Below, piece by piece: positions 28,554-38,027 of a stretch of DNA of 40,580 nt; the first letter of the stretch is position 1; every line of letters begins with the position of its first letter. This DNA comes from Clostridia bacterium (GTDB lineage Bacteria > Bacillota > Clostridia > UBA1381). The notes below the pieces were generated by a model, which saw only the letters and a list, made by a program, of their open reading frames with translations, was not told where the DNA came from and did not search any database. The stretch covers positions 1 through 40,580 of the forward strand of contig JALEPO010000089.1 of assembly GCA_022768695.1 (NCBI GenBank). Direction: 5' to 3'. The position numbers and the translations under genes are program-made.

Positions 28554-28837
28554 TGAGCGATTCAATTTCCTTAACACTTGGAGAAAAAATATTATTATTC
28601 AGACGGCGCAAAGGATATTCAAGAACACAGCTTGCAGATATTATCGGAGTAACTGTTTCAACCATTGCAAACTACGAAAATGGTGTAACTCTTCCCGATT
28701 TGCAAAAGCTTTCTTCTATTGCGGAAGTGCTCGGCGTAAAGCTTGATTTATTGCTTTTCAAGCCCGAAACCGAACAGCTTAACAGTCATATTCACAAGTC
28801 TAAATTAACTCAAAGTCAGCTGGAGAATATGTTTTAA
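28553..28837 (+). CDS. XRE-family HTH protein, translationally coupled to rsmA
   Basis: LGEKILLFRRRKGYSRTQLADIIGVTVSTIANYENGVTLPDLQKLSSIAEVLGVKLDLLLF; TAATG stop/start overlap. Confidence 0.85.
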   Translation: MSDSISLTLGEKILLFRRRKGYSRTQLADIIGVTVSTIANYENGVTLPDLQKLSSIAEVLGVKLDLLLFKPETEQLNSHIHKSKLTQSQLENMF

Positions 28838-29018
28838 GCTTTTTCTTGCGTCTTACAGTCTTTTTGAATATATCATATCTGAATTTGCGGCACGCCTCGC
28901 ACGAAAAGGCGACCTCCTTATGCTTCAATCCACACTGCATAATGTCATCACTGCCCTCAGCCGGCTCTGCATATTGACAAAGTCCGCAGATTTTATTGAT
29001 TTCTTCGGAATATATCAT
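28800..29018 (-). CDS. Small Cys-rich (zinc-ribbon-like) hypothetical protein
   Basis: 72 aa with CGLC...CGLKHKEVAFSCEAC; SD-like AGGTGAAC upstream; 3' overlap with the HTH gene. Confidence 0.65.
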   Translation of the reverse strand: MIYSEEINKICGLCQYAEPAEGSDDIMQCGLKHKEVAFSCEACRKFRYDIFKKTVRRKKKLKTYSPADFELI

Positions 29019-29072
29019 GACTGTTCACCTCATATTTCGATATTGTTTATCTAAAGTATAGCATAAAATCCA

Positions 29073-29112
29073 TATATGGTAAAGAACTTTTAATTCTTTA
29101 CCATATTTTTTG
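29073..29112 (+). terminator. Terminator hairpin upstream of purC
   Basis: ATGGTAAAGAA-cttttaa-TTCTTTACCAT then ATTTTTTG. Confidence 0.75.
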
Positions 29113-29205
29113 TTGATTTTTATTGATTTTATGAAGATTATAATATATAATATATAGTTGTATAATTACATTAATTCAGCTATATATATGAAAGGAATGA
29201 AATAT

Positions 29206-29913
29206 ATGGAAAAGAAGGAACTTCTTTACGAAGGCAAAGCAAAAAAGGTTTATAAGACCGATGATGAAAATCTATACATCGTTGATTATAAGGACGATGC
29301 TACAGCTTTCAACGGTAAGAAAAAGGGTCAGATTTCCGGAAAAGGTATCGTAAACAACAGAATGTCAAACTTTATGATGCAGATTATGGAAAAACACGGA
29401 ATTCCTACTCATTTTGTTAAAGAAATCTCAGACAGAGAAACTGTTGTAAAAAAGGTTACAATCGTTCCGCTTGAGGTTATTATAAGAAATATTGCTGCCG
29501 GAAGCTTTTCAAAGCGTTTCGGTGTTGAAGAAGGAAAGACTCTTCTTAATCCAACTCTTGAATATTGCTTGAAGGATGACGCTCTTGATGATCCAATGAT
29601 TAATGATTACCAGATTACCGCAATCGGTGCCGCAACAAAAGAGGAGCTTGAAACCATCGCTGACCTTACATTCAAGGTTAATGATGTTTTAAAGGCTTAT
29701 TTTGCAGGCGTAAACATTGAGCTCGTTGACTTTAAGATTGAATTTGGTAAAACTCCTGACGGTCAGATTATACTTGCAGATGAAATTTCACCTGACACCT
29801 GCCGTCTTTGGGACGCTACAACTCACGAAAAGCTTGATAAGGACCGCTTCCGCCGTGATTTAGGCAATGTTGAGGAAGCATATGAGGAAGTATTTAAGAG
29901 ATTAGGACTATAA
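29206..29913 (+). CDS. purC: SAICAR synthetase
   Basis: LLYEGKAKKVYKTDDENLYIVDYKDDATAFNGKKKGQISGKG, LADEISPDTCRLWD. Confidence 0.97.
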   Translation: MEKKELLYEGKAKKVYKTDDENLYIVDYKDDATAFNGKKKGQISGKGIVNNRMSNFMMQIMEKHGIPTHFVKEISDRETVVKKVTIVPLEVIIRNIAAGSFSKRFGVEEGKTLLNPTLEYCLKDDALDDPMINDYQITAIGAATKEELETIADLTFKVNDVLKAYFAGVNIELVDFKIEFGKTPDGQIILADEISPDTCRLWDATTHEKLDKDRFRRDLGNVEEAYEEVFKRLGL

Positions 29914-29928
29914 TTTGGAGGAAAATTA

Positions 29929-31362
29929 ATGGCTACAGATACTTACGAAAGCCCATTAAATTCTCGTTACGCATCAAAGGAAATGCAGTACATCTTTTCT
30001 CCTGACAAGAAATTTTCAACATGGAGAAAGCTGTGGATTGCGTTAGCTGAAAGCGAACAGGAACTTGGACTTGACATAACAGACAAACAAATTGCTCAAA
30101 TGAAAGAGCATATTTACGATATAAATTACGATGTTGCACGCGAGCAGGAAAAAAAGGTTCGTCATGATGTAATGTCACATGTATATGCTTACGGTGTGCA
30201 GTGTCCTGATGCAAAGCCTATAATCCATCTTGGCGCGACAAGCTGTTATGTGGGTGACAACACAGACATCATTATAATGACTGAGGCTATGCAGCTTGTT
30301 AAGAAAAAGCTTGTATGCCTTATCGGTGAGCTTGCAAAATTTGCAAAGGAATACAAGGACCTTCCTACGCTTGCATTCACGCATTTCCAGCCGGCTCAAC
30401 CTACCACTGTCGGCAAGCGCGCGTCATTGTGGCTTGAAGATTTATTGATGGACCTTGAGGACGTGGACTATCAACTTTCAAAGGCAAAGCTGCTTGGCTG
30501 CAAGGGTACAACAGGTACACAGGCAAGCTTCCTTGAGCTGTTTGAGGGCGACCATGAGAAGTGCAAGGAGCTTGACAGAAAGATTGCAAAGAAAATGGGA
30601 TATAACGATTCCTTCCCTGTAAGCGGTCAGACTTATCCGAGAAAGCTTGATTCACAGATGCTAAACACTTTGAGCCTTATTGCGCAGAGTGCATATAAAT
30701 TCTCAAACGATATAAGACTTTTGCAGCACTTAAAGCAGATTGAAGAACCATTTGAAAAATCACAGATTGGTTCATCTGCAATGGCATACAAGAGAAATCC
30801 TATGCGTTCGGAAAGAATAGGCTCACTTGCAAGATACGTTATCGTGGATGCGCTTAACCCTGCAATCACAGCGTCAACACAGTGGTTTGAGAGAACGCTT
30901 GACGACAGCGCAAACAAGAGAATTTCAGTTCCCGAAGCATTCCTTGCAGTAGACGCTATACTTAGCCTTTACATCAACGTTGTTGACGGACTTGTTGTGT
31001 ATGACAAGGTTATAACTCAGCAGTTCATGCGTGAAATTCCGTTCATGGCTACTGAAAACATAATGATGGACGCCGTTAAGAAGGGCGGCGACAGACAGGA
31101 TTTACACGAGAAAATACGAGTACACTCAATGGAGGCAGGTAAAACGGTTAAAATGGAGGGTAAAGAAAACAATCTTGCAGAGCTTATTGCCGCAGACCCT
31201 GCATTTGGTCTTACTCTTGAGGAAATCAATGCTGTTATGAAGCCTGAAAACTTTGTCGGACGCGCTCCGCAGCAGGTTGAGGACTTCTTAAAGGATTACG
31301 TTGACCCTGTGCTTGAGGAAAATAAAGATTTACTCGGTATCGAGGTTGAGATTAACGTATAA
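29929..31362 (+). CDS. purB: Adenylosuccinate lyase
   Basis: HLGATSCYVGDNTD, THFQPAQPTTVGKRA, GSSAMAYKRNPMRSERI signature. Confidence 0.97.
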   Translation: MATDTYESPLNSRYASKEMQYIFSPDKKFSTWRKLWIALAESEQELGLDITDKQIAQMKEHIYDINYDVAREQEKKVRHDVMSHVYAYGVQCPDAKPIIHLGATSCYVGDNTDIIIMTEAMQLVKKKLVCLIGELAKFAKEYKDLPTLAFTHFQPAQPTTVGKRASLWLEDLLMDLEDVDYQLSKAKLLGCKGTTGTQASFLELFEGDHEKCKELDRKIAKKMGYNDSFPVSGQTYPRKLDSQMLNTLSLIAQSAYKFSNDIRLLQHLKQIEEPFEKSQIGSSAMAYKRNPMRSERIGSLARYVIVDALNPAITASTQWFERTLDDSANKRISVPEAFLAVDAILSLYINVVDGLVVYDKVITQQFMREIPFMATENIMMDAVKKGGDRQDLHEKIRVHSMEAGKTVKMEGKENNLAELIAADPAFGLTLEEINAVMKPENFVGRAPQQVEDFLKDYVDPVLEENKDLLGIEVEINV

Positions 31363-31390
31363 GCTTGGTTAAAAATACGGAGATAATAAC

Positions 31391-32209
31391 ATGAAAAAAA
31401 TATTATCTGTTTTTATAATGGCTGTTATGCTTGTGATGTCATTTACGTCGGTGCATTGCGAGGACGATATAAAGGTCACGCTTGACGGGCAGGAAATAGA
31501 GTTTGATGTGCCCCCGCAGATTATTAACGGACGCACACTCGTTCCAATGCGCGCAATATTTGAAGCGCTTGGCGCAGAGGTAGAATGGTCGCAAGAATTG
31601 CAGACCATCCATGCGGTTATGACAATCGGAAATAAATATCGTACTGTTACTATGATTATAGGCGATAACAGAATGTTCACTTACAGCGGTGACAGCACAG
31701 CAGAAATTGCCGTGCCGGGTGATGCAATGATTGAACTTGACGTACCGCCTGTGATTATTGACGAACGTACACTTGTCCCAGTGCGCGCGGTTGCGGAAAG
31801 CTTTGACTGCGATGTTGACTGGAATGGTGAGAACAGAACGGTAATAATCAGTTCGGCACTGCCCGAACCAACTGCCGCTCCGACGGCAGTACCGACAAAC
31901 GCTCCAGTGGAATATGTTATAGAATATGACGACACAAACGAACGTCAGGCACATTATATCAGAAATTTTACAATAACGAATATTTCCAAAAATTCCGACG
32001 GTAATTATGATATAAATTGCACACTTGAAACCTTCCTCGAAGGTAGAGGCACTGTAGGAGTAACATTTAATTGTCTTGATGAAAACGGGACGGTTGTTGA
32101 TACCTTCTCGAAAATGTTCGTGGGAACAGATTACACATGGAGTCCGCATACATCGTCTTTTACGATTTCGGGCAAAACAGCAAAAATAGAGCTTGTATTA
32201 AATCATTAA
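31391..32209 (+). CDS. Secreted protein with duplicated copper amine oxidase N-terminal-like (stalk) domains
   Basis: Signal peptide; INGRTLVPMRAIFEALGAEVEW and IDERTLVPVRAVAESFDCDVDW repeats; Pro/Thr linker EPTAAPTAVPTNAP. Confidence 0.88.
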   Translation: MKKILSVFIMAVMLVMSFTSVHCEDDIKVTLDGQEIEFDVPPQIINGRTLVPMRAIFEALGAEVEWSQELQTIHAVMTIGNKYRTVTMIIGDNRMFTYSGDSTAEIAVPGDAMIELDVPPVIIDERTLVPVRAVAESFDCDVDWNGENRTVIISSALPEPTAAPTAVPTNAPVEYVIEYDDTNERQAHYIRNFTITNISKNSDGNYDINCTLETFLEGRGTVGVTFNCLDENGTVVDTFSKMFVGTDYTWSPHTSSFTISGKTAKIELVLNH

Positions 32210-32268
32210 AAATTTTAAATAAAAATTAAGTCATTTTATAAAACTTGATTTGCATAGGAGGAAAAATT

Positions 32269-33549
32269 ATGGTAAAAGCAATCGTTGGCGCAAACTGGGG
32301 CGATGAAGGCAAGGGCAAAATCACGGATATGCTTGCCGCTGATTCTGACATCGTTATAAGATTTCAGGGCGGCGCAAATGCCGGTCATACAATTATAAAC
32401 GAATACGGAAAATTTGCTCTGCATCTTCTTCCGTCAGGTTCATTCAATCAGAATGTTACAAACATGATAGGCAACGGTGTGGCTCTTGATATACCTGAGC
32501 TTATAAAGGAGCTTGAAGAAGTTGTTTCAAGAGGAGTTCCGAAGCCAAATATAGCCGTTTCGGAAAGGACTCAGGTTCTTATGCCTTATCATAAGCTTTT
32601 TGACCAGTACGAGGAGGAAAGATTATCAGACCGTCAGTTCGGTTCAACAAAGTCGGGTATTGCTCCGTTCTTCTCCGACAAGTTCTCAAAAATCGGTTTT
32701 CAGGTATGGGAGCTTTTTGATGATGACGAGCGTCTTATGGAAAAGATTAAGAATGTGCTTGAAGTTAAAAATCTCATGCTTGAACACGTTTACCACAAGC
32801 CGCTGCTTGACGCTGACGAGCTCTTTGCAACTCTTAAGGAATACGGCGAAATGATTAAGCCGTATGTTATAGATTCAGTAGCTTTCATGCATGACGCAGT
32901 AAAAAGCGGCAAGAATATTCTTCTTGAAGGTCAGCTTGGTTCACTCAAGGATCCTGATTTCGGTATATATCCTATGACTACATCATCTTCAACTCTTGCC
33001 GGATATGGTGCTGTAGGCGCTGGTATTCCGCCTTATGAAATTAAGGATATAATTACAGTTGTTAAAGCATATTCATCAGCTGTAGGTGCAGGCGCATTTG
33101 TTTCAGAAATATTCGGTGACGAAGCGGACGAGCTAAGACGCAGAGGCGGTGACGGCGGCGAATTTGGCGCTACAACAGGCAGGCCAAGACGTATGGGTTG
33201 GTTTGACTGTGTTGCTTCACGCTACGGCTGCCGCGTACAGGGTACAACTCAGGTTGCATTTACAGTTCTTGACGTGCTTGGCTACCTTGACGAAATTCCG
33301 GTATGCGTAGGCTACGAGATTGACGGCGAAGTTATCCGCGACTTCCCTACTACCAACAAGCTTGAAAAAGCTAAGCCTGTACTTAAGGTTCTTCCCGGCT
33401 GGAAGAGTGATATAAGAGGTATCAAAAAATACGAGGATCTTCCTGAAAATTGCAGAAACTATATTGAATTTGTAGAAAAGGAGCTTGAAGTCCCAATTAC
33501 CATAGTTTCAAACGGTCCAAGCAGAGATGATATTATTTTAAGAAAGTAA
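32269..33549 (+). CDS. purA: Adenylosuccinate synthetase
   Basis: MVKAIVGANWGDEGKGKITDMLA, GGANAGHTI, EGQLGSLKDPDFGIYPMTTSSST. Confidence 0.97.
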   Translation: MVKAIVGANWGDEGKGKITDMLAADSDIVIRFQGGANAGHTIINEYGKFALHLLPSGSFNQNVTNMIGNGVALDIPELIKELEEVVSRGVPKPNIAVSERTQVLMPYHKLFDQYEEERLSDRQFGSTKSGIAPFFSDKFSKIGFQVWELFDDDERLMEKIKNVLEVKNLMLEHVYHKPLLDADELFATLKEYGEMIKPYVIDSVAFMHDAVKSGKNILLEGQLGSLKDPDFGIYPMTTSSSTLAGYGAVGAGIPPYEIKDIITVVKAYSSAVGAGAFVSEIFGDEADELRRRGGDGGEFGATTGRPRRMGWFDCVASRYGCRVQGTTQVAFTVLDVLGYLDEIPVCVGYEIDGEVIRDFPTTNKLEKAKPVLKVLPGWKSDIRGIKKYEDLPENCRNYIEFVEKELEVPITIVSNGPSRDDIILRK

Positions 33550-33651
33550 TAATAATGAACTTGAAAGAAGTCTCGAATTATCGAGATTTCTTTCCATATG
33601 GGATAAAAAAGTCTGCTGTATCCGATTCTTTTTGAAAGGGGCTGAATAATT

Positions 33652-35466
33652 ATGAATATACCCAAGCTTATTATTTGGGATCTTGACGACACCTTCTGGA
33701 AAGGGACCCTTTCAGAGGGCAGCGTTATTCCAATACAAAAATGTATAGACACCGTAAAGCTGTGCGCAAAAAAAGGAATTGTAAGCGCAATCTGCTCTAA
33801 AAATGACGAATCCACCTGTCGTGAACAGCTTACTGAATGGGGCATATGGGATTATTTTGTCTTTAACTCAATAAACTGGCAACCGAAAGGACAGAGAATT
33901 AAGCAGCTCATTGAGAATGTGAATCTTCGTCCGGCAAACGTTTTATTTATCGATGATAATCATCTTAATCTTGAAGAAGCAAAATACTATTCTCCGGAGC
34001 TTATGACTGCTTTTCCGGATATTATTGACGAGCTTTTTGACGCGGTAAGCAAAATAGAAAAGGATGATGCCGGTTTTGAACGGCTTAACCGCTATAAAAT
34101 TCTTGAAAAAAAGCAAAACGAAAAAAGCAGCATTGGTTCAAATGAAGAATTTTTATTACAAAGTAATATTAAGGTTCAAATACATTATGATTGCCTTGAG
34201 GAGATTGAACGTATTCATGAGCTTATCATGCGTACAAATCAGCTTAATTACACAAAGCTGCGTTCCACTCGCGAAGAGCTTGAAGCTCTTCTAAACAATC
34301 CCGATGTGATGTCAGGCTACATTACATCGGAGGATAAATACGGAGAATATGGAATTATCGGTTTTTTTGCGTATAAAGATAATAAATTAATCCATTTTCT
34401 TTTTTCCTGCCGTACTCTCGGCATGGGTATAGAGCAGTATATCTACGAGCGGATAGGCTTTCCGGAACTGACAGTTGAAGGCAGCGTTTCCGCAGAGGTT
34501 GGAAAAGCTCAGCCGCGCGTGACGTGGATTAACCGCGAAAGCTCTGACAATGCACACGATAAAATAACGGATATAACAAAAAACTTTCGTGTGCTTATGA
34601 AGGGGCCATGCGACCTTTTGCAAATTTTTTCATTCATTAAAAATGAGGATATTTTCGATTGTGAATTTACATACACAAGCGATGAAAAGCACTCGCTTGG
34701 AGTCGCTATTGAGGGTATGAACCACACAATGCAGATTGTGCAGTCGCTCACGCTTACCGACAGCGAAAAAGCCGAGGTCTGCAAGCTGCCGTTTTGCGAT
34801 TCAAAAATGTATCCGCAAAACATCTATCTCGGCAAATACGGCATGATTTTTATTAGCATTTTAACAGATGTAAATCTTGGTATGTATAAAAAAATCGGCG
34901 GCAATCAGATAATAGCCTTCGGAGAATGGCTGTATCCGCTTACAGATAAATCGAACTGGAATAAATACACCAACAAAGAGGTATACACCGCAAACTGTAA
35001 ATTTACCCGTGAAATACTTGAAAGCTTTTCTCAAGAATATGAATTTATCGGCAGAATGACTCCTCAAATGCTTGTGGAAAATCTCAAATTTATACGCGAA
35101 AACATTTCCGCAGAAACCGAGCTTGTGATTATGCTCGGCTGTGAAAAGGAGTTTAGGCAAAACAAGCTCGAGGCTTGGAAAAACCGTCATAACGAGCATA
35201 TTGAATTTAATAAAGCGGTGCGTAAATTTGCCGAAAATGCCACTAATGTCACGCTGTTTGACGTCAACGAATACATAACCTCCCAAGAGGATTTCAGCGA
35301 CAGCATAAATCACTATAAAAAGCGCATATATTATCTTATGGCGCAAAAATTTATTGAAATGATAAACAGTCATTCATCAATTACCGTCCAGCAGACATCA
35401 AAGCTCAAGCTGCTTTATCTTTCACTTAAGCAGCGCATAAAGGAAATCCTTACAGGCTACAGATAA
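33652..35466 (+). CDS. HAD-IIIC (FkbH-like) protein with an SGNH-like C-terminal region
   Basis: LIIWDLDDTFWKGTLSEG, ICSKNDESTCREQL, NVLFIDDNHLNLEEAK; C-terminal TLFDVNEYITSQEDFSDSINHYKKRIYYLMAQKF. Confidence 0.85.
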   Translation: MNIPKLIIWDLDDTFWKGTLSEGSVIPIQKCIDTVKLCAKKGIVSAICSKNDESTCREQLTEWGIWDYFVFNSINWQPKGQRIKQLIENVNLRPANVLFIDDNHLNLEEAKYYSPELMTAFPDIIDELFDAVSKIEKDDAGFERLNRYKILEKKQNEKSSIGSNEEFLLQSNIKVQIHYDCLEEIERIHELIMRTNQLNYTKLRSTREELEALLNNPDVMSGYITSEDKYGEYGIIGFFAYKDNKLIHFLFSCRTLGMGIEQYIYERIGFPELTVEGSVSAEVGKAQPRVTWINRESSDNAHDKITDITKNFRVLMKGPCDLLQIFSFIKNEDIFDCEFTYTSDEKHSLGVAIEGMNHTMQIVQSLTLTDSEKAEVCKLPFCDSKMYPQNIYLGKYGMIFISILTDVNLGMYKKIGGNQIIAFGEWLYPLTDKSNWNKYTNKEVYTANCKFTREILESFSQEYEFIGRMTPQMLVENLKFIRENISAETELVIMLGCEKEFRQNKLEAWKNRHNEHIEFNKAVRKFAENATNVTLFDVNEYITSQEDFSDSINHYKKRIYYLMAQKFIEMINSHSSITVQQTSKLKLLYLSLKQRIKEILTGYR

Positions 35467-35510
35467 AAAATGCGAAAAAAAATCCTTCTATGATTATCAC
35501 AGAAGAAATT

Positions 35511-35543
35511 AGAGGCTGTTGACATTATGTCGACAGCCTCTTA
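35511..35543. terminator. Convergent terminator hairpin
   Basis: AGAGGCTGTTGACAT-T-ATGTCGACAGCCTCT. Confidence 0.75.
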
Positions 35544-35568
35544 AATATCAATATCTAAATATTCTCAG

Positions 35569-37857
35569 TCAATTCATATATTTTATTTCAAAATTACCAA
35601 TAGGTATAGGTGCGTCAAAATAGTATCCCTGAATTTTGCTGTATCCACTGTCAAGCAGAAAATCTGCCTGCTTCTGCGTTTCAACACCCTCAAAAATAAT
35701 ATCCTTTCTTGAAGCCGATATTAAATCCGCAATTTGCTTTATGTACACTCTGCCCTTTTCCGAATCCGATTTATCAATAAAACGTTTATCTATTTTTACT
35801 ATATCTACAGGTATATCCATAAGCATATCAAGTGAGGAATAGCCGGTTCCAAAATCATCAATATCCACTTTAAAACCGCTTTTTCTTAAATTGTCTATAT
35901 TCCGTATCATAGCGTCGTTATCTGAAATTGTGCTTTCTGTAATTTCAATTTCGATATATTTTCTGTCCACACCATATTTTTCAGCCAATTCACATACATT
36001 ATCCACAAAATTAGGATTATTTGTATGCTTGCGTGAAAAATTCACAGAAATAGGTATAAGCTTCTTCCCCTCTTTCTTCCATCTTGCAAGACATTGCAAA
36101 ACCTGCTCATATATGCAATAATCAACATCCACAATATATCCTACACGCTCAAGCAATGGTATAAAATCAGCGGGACTCATCATAGTTCCATCCTTTTTAC
36201 ACCATCTTGCCAATGCCTCCGCGCCCAGAACCTCTTGTGTGCTTAATGAATACTTTGGCTGCAAATATGCTACTATCTCGCCGTCCTTAATGGCATTATG
36301 CACGCTTCCTATTATTTCAAGCTCTTTCTTTTTTTTCTCATTCAATTCCTCTGTATATACGGCATAAGATTGACTTCTGTCATTTTTTATCATTTTTCTT
36401 ATGGCGTTTGCTTTTTCAATTCCTGACTGAATATCGTCACCCTCCGGATTTAAAAAGTATATTCCGGTTGTTATTCTTAAATCACTTACAGGAAATCTCG
36501 CTCTTATCTGAGCATTTACATCATCGTTTATTGCGCTTACAGTATTTATAATTGTTTCTCTGTCAGCGCTGTGACAGAAGGTTAAAAACCGATCCGCACT
36601 TACTCGGCAGCCAATTTGAGGATGTTCATTAAGCTTATTCGCAAACATGGTAAGAATTTTATTTCCCTCAAAAAAGCCGAAATTTTCATTTACATACGCA
36701 AAATTATTTACATCCGCATAGGTAACAGCGCATACATCGCTACCTGAATTTTTGCTGTACTGCTTTGAAGCCTCCTGCATAAATAACGGGAATGACATAA
36801 GAGATGTAAGCGGATCTATTGATAACTGCTCAATTGCTCTTCTATCCTCGCGTATTCCCCTGCGCTTATCCAGGAATGCCGCTATAAGCTTCGACAGCTC
36901 ATATATCGTGCGTTTTTCATATTCCGTCCACTTACGGGTACGCTCGCAGTCACATAACGAAATATAGCCGTTTAGCTTTGTACCGGAATACAAAAGACAG
37001 TTTATCGCCGCTTTTATTCCTTTTTCATCAAAAAATGATTTATCTCTTTCAGAAAAGCCAACTGAGGTATCTTCTATAGCCATAAAACCATCACGGTCAA
37101 ATCCCTTCATAAAGCCATCCCACTGATTATAATCCCAGCTTACCTTATCCGGCTTTACAATTCCGTCCTCTTTTACCCATAAATAGCTTTCATCCATAGT
37201 TCCGTTGTCCATATTGTACTCATTTATCAATACAGAATTAACGTCAAAGCCTATTCCTATCATTCCGATAAGCAGATTTACAGAACTCTTTATACTGATA
37301 GCGTTAGCAAGAAGGCTCGCAGAAAATGCCAAAAATTCAATATTACATTCGCCGTGATTTGACGGAATATACGGTTTGGCTCTGCTTACTACAACCCCAT
37401 CTATCGCATCATGGTAATAGTATATTTTTCTGCTGTATTTTTTCGCAACAGCCAATGCTTTCCCTGCTTTTTGAATTGCATCCTCAAAATCGTCAAAAAC
37501 TCCCGATGCCACACCTATACGGCAGACAGGCACAACTCTTTTGCCGCCTTTTTCTCCCATATAGCAATTCTTCATAGCTTTCTCTATGACATCTGCCACA
37601 TCACTGTCCATTTTGTTCATCAAAATAAAAAACGAAGATTTGCCCTCTCTCATAATAAACATTAGCAAATCCTTTAAACATTCAGAAATACGATATAAGA
37701 ACCAGTCCATCGCTCCGTCAACAAACATAGGGCCAAAGTCTTTTATTGCGCTATTATAATTTTCTATATCTATTAGCAGTGCAGAACATTCTTGCTTTTT
37801 CTCTTTTAAAAACTTGTCCATCTGCTGCTGCATATTAACCGTATCATTGCATTGCAT
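35569..37857 (-). CDS. Multidomain c-di-GMP protein: degenerate GGDEF-like / GAF-like / degenerate GGDEF / EAL phosphodiesterase
   Basis: EAL motifs EALARW, ISVNFSRK, EIEITES, DIDDFGTGYSSL, VKIDKRF, FEGVET, QGYYF; GGDEF position reads RVSADRF. Confidence 0.9.
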   Translation of the reverse strand: MQCNDTVNMQQQMDKFLKEKKQECSALLIDIENYNSAIKDFGPMFVDGAMDWFLYRISECLKDLLMFIMREGKSSFFILMNKMDSDVADVIEKAMKNCYMGEKGGKRVVPVCRIGVASGVFDDFEDAIQKAGKALAVAKKYSRKIYYYHDAIDGVVVSRAKPYIPSNHGECNIEFLAFSASLLANAISIKSSVNLLIGMIGIGFDVNSVLINEYNMDNGTMDESYLWVKEDGIVKPDKVSWDYNQWDGFMKGFDRDGFMAIEDTSVGFSERDKSFFDEKGIKAAINCLLYSGTKLNGYISLCDCERTRKWTEYEKRTIYELSKLIAAFLDKRRGIREDRRAIEQLSIDPLTSLMSFPLFMQEASKQYSKNSGSDVCAVTYADVNNFAYVNENFGFFEGNKILTMFANKLNEHPQIGCRVSADRFLTFCHSADRETIINTVSAINDDVNAQIRARFPVSDLRITTGIYFLNPEGDDIQSGIEKANAIRKMIKNDRSQSYAVYTEELNEKKKKELEIIGSVHNAIKDGEIVAYLQPKYSLSTQEVLGAEALARWCKKDGTMMSPADFIPLLERVGYIVDVDYCIYEQVLQCLARWKKEGKKLIPISVNFSRKHTNNPNFVDNVCELAEKYGVDRKYIEIEITESTISDNDAMIRNIDNLRKSGFKVDIDDFGTGYSSLDMLMDIPVDIVKIDKRFIDKSDSEKGRVYIKQIADLISASRKDIIFEGVETQKQADFLLDSGYSKIQGYYFDAPIPIGNFEIKYMN

Positions 37858-37978
37858 ATCACAGCCCCCCTTATAATAACACAATAGTCCCCCTTATTAC
37901 TATTATACCACTCTTTCTATATTTTTCAATATGTTTTTATTTATTTTACACAAAAATAATATTTTTTGGCAATAACAA

Positions 37979-38008
37979 CAAAAACGGCATATCAAAATGC
38001 CGTTTTTG
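37979..38008 (-). terminator. Terminator downstream of the GH112 gene
   Basis: AAAAACGGCAT-atcaaa-ATGCCGTTTTT. Confidence 0.8.
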
Positions 38009-38027
38009 CCATTTATTGTACTCGTAA

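Noticed and set aside
29019-29205. Purine/PRPP-type riboswitch before purC
   Set aside because: Only one simple terminator hairpin and AT-rich sequence; no aptamer-like conserved core recognised.
31439-32149. 236-aa minus-strand ORF opposite the Cu amine oxidase N-domain gene
   Set aside because: Fully antisense to a signal-peptide protein with recognisable repeats; no SD or promoter seen.
33562-33595. Terminator between purA and the FkbH-like gene
   Set aside because: GAAAGAAGTCTCGA-ATTA-TCGAGATTTCTTTC is a good hairpin but lacks a following T tract, so I did not list it as a confident terminator.
34861-35373. 170-aa minus-strand ORF inside the FkbH-like gene
   Set aside because: Shadow ORF of a long confident CDS.
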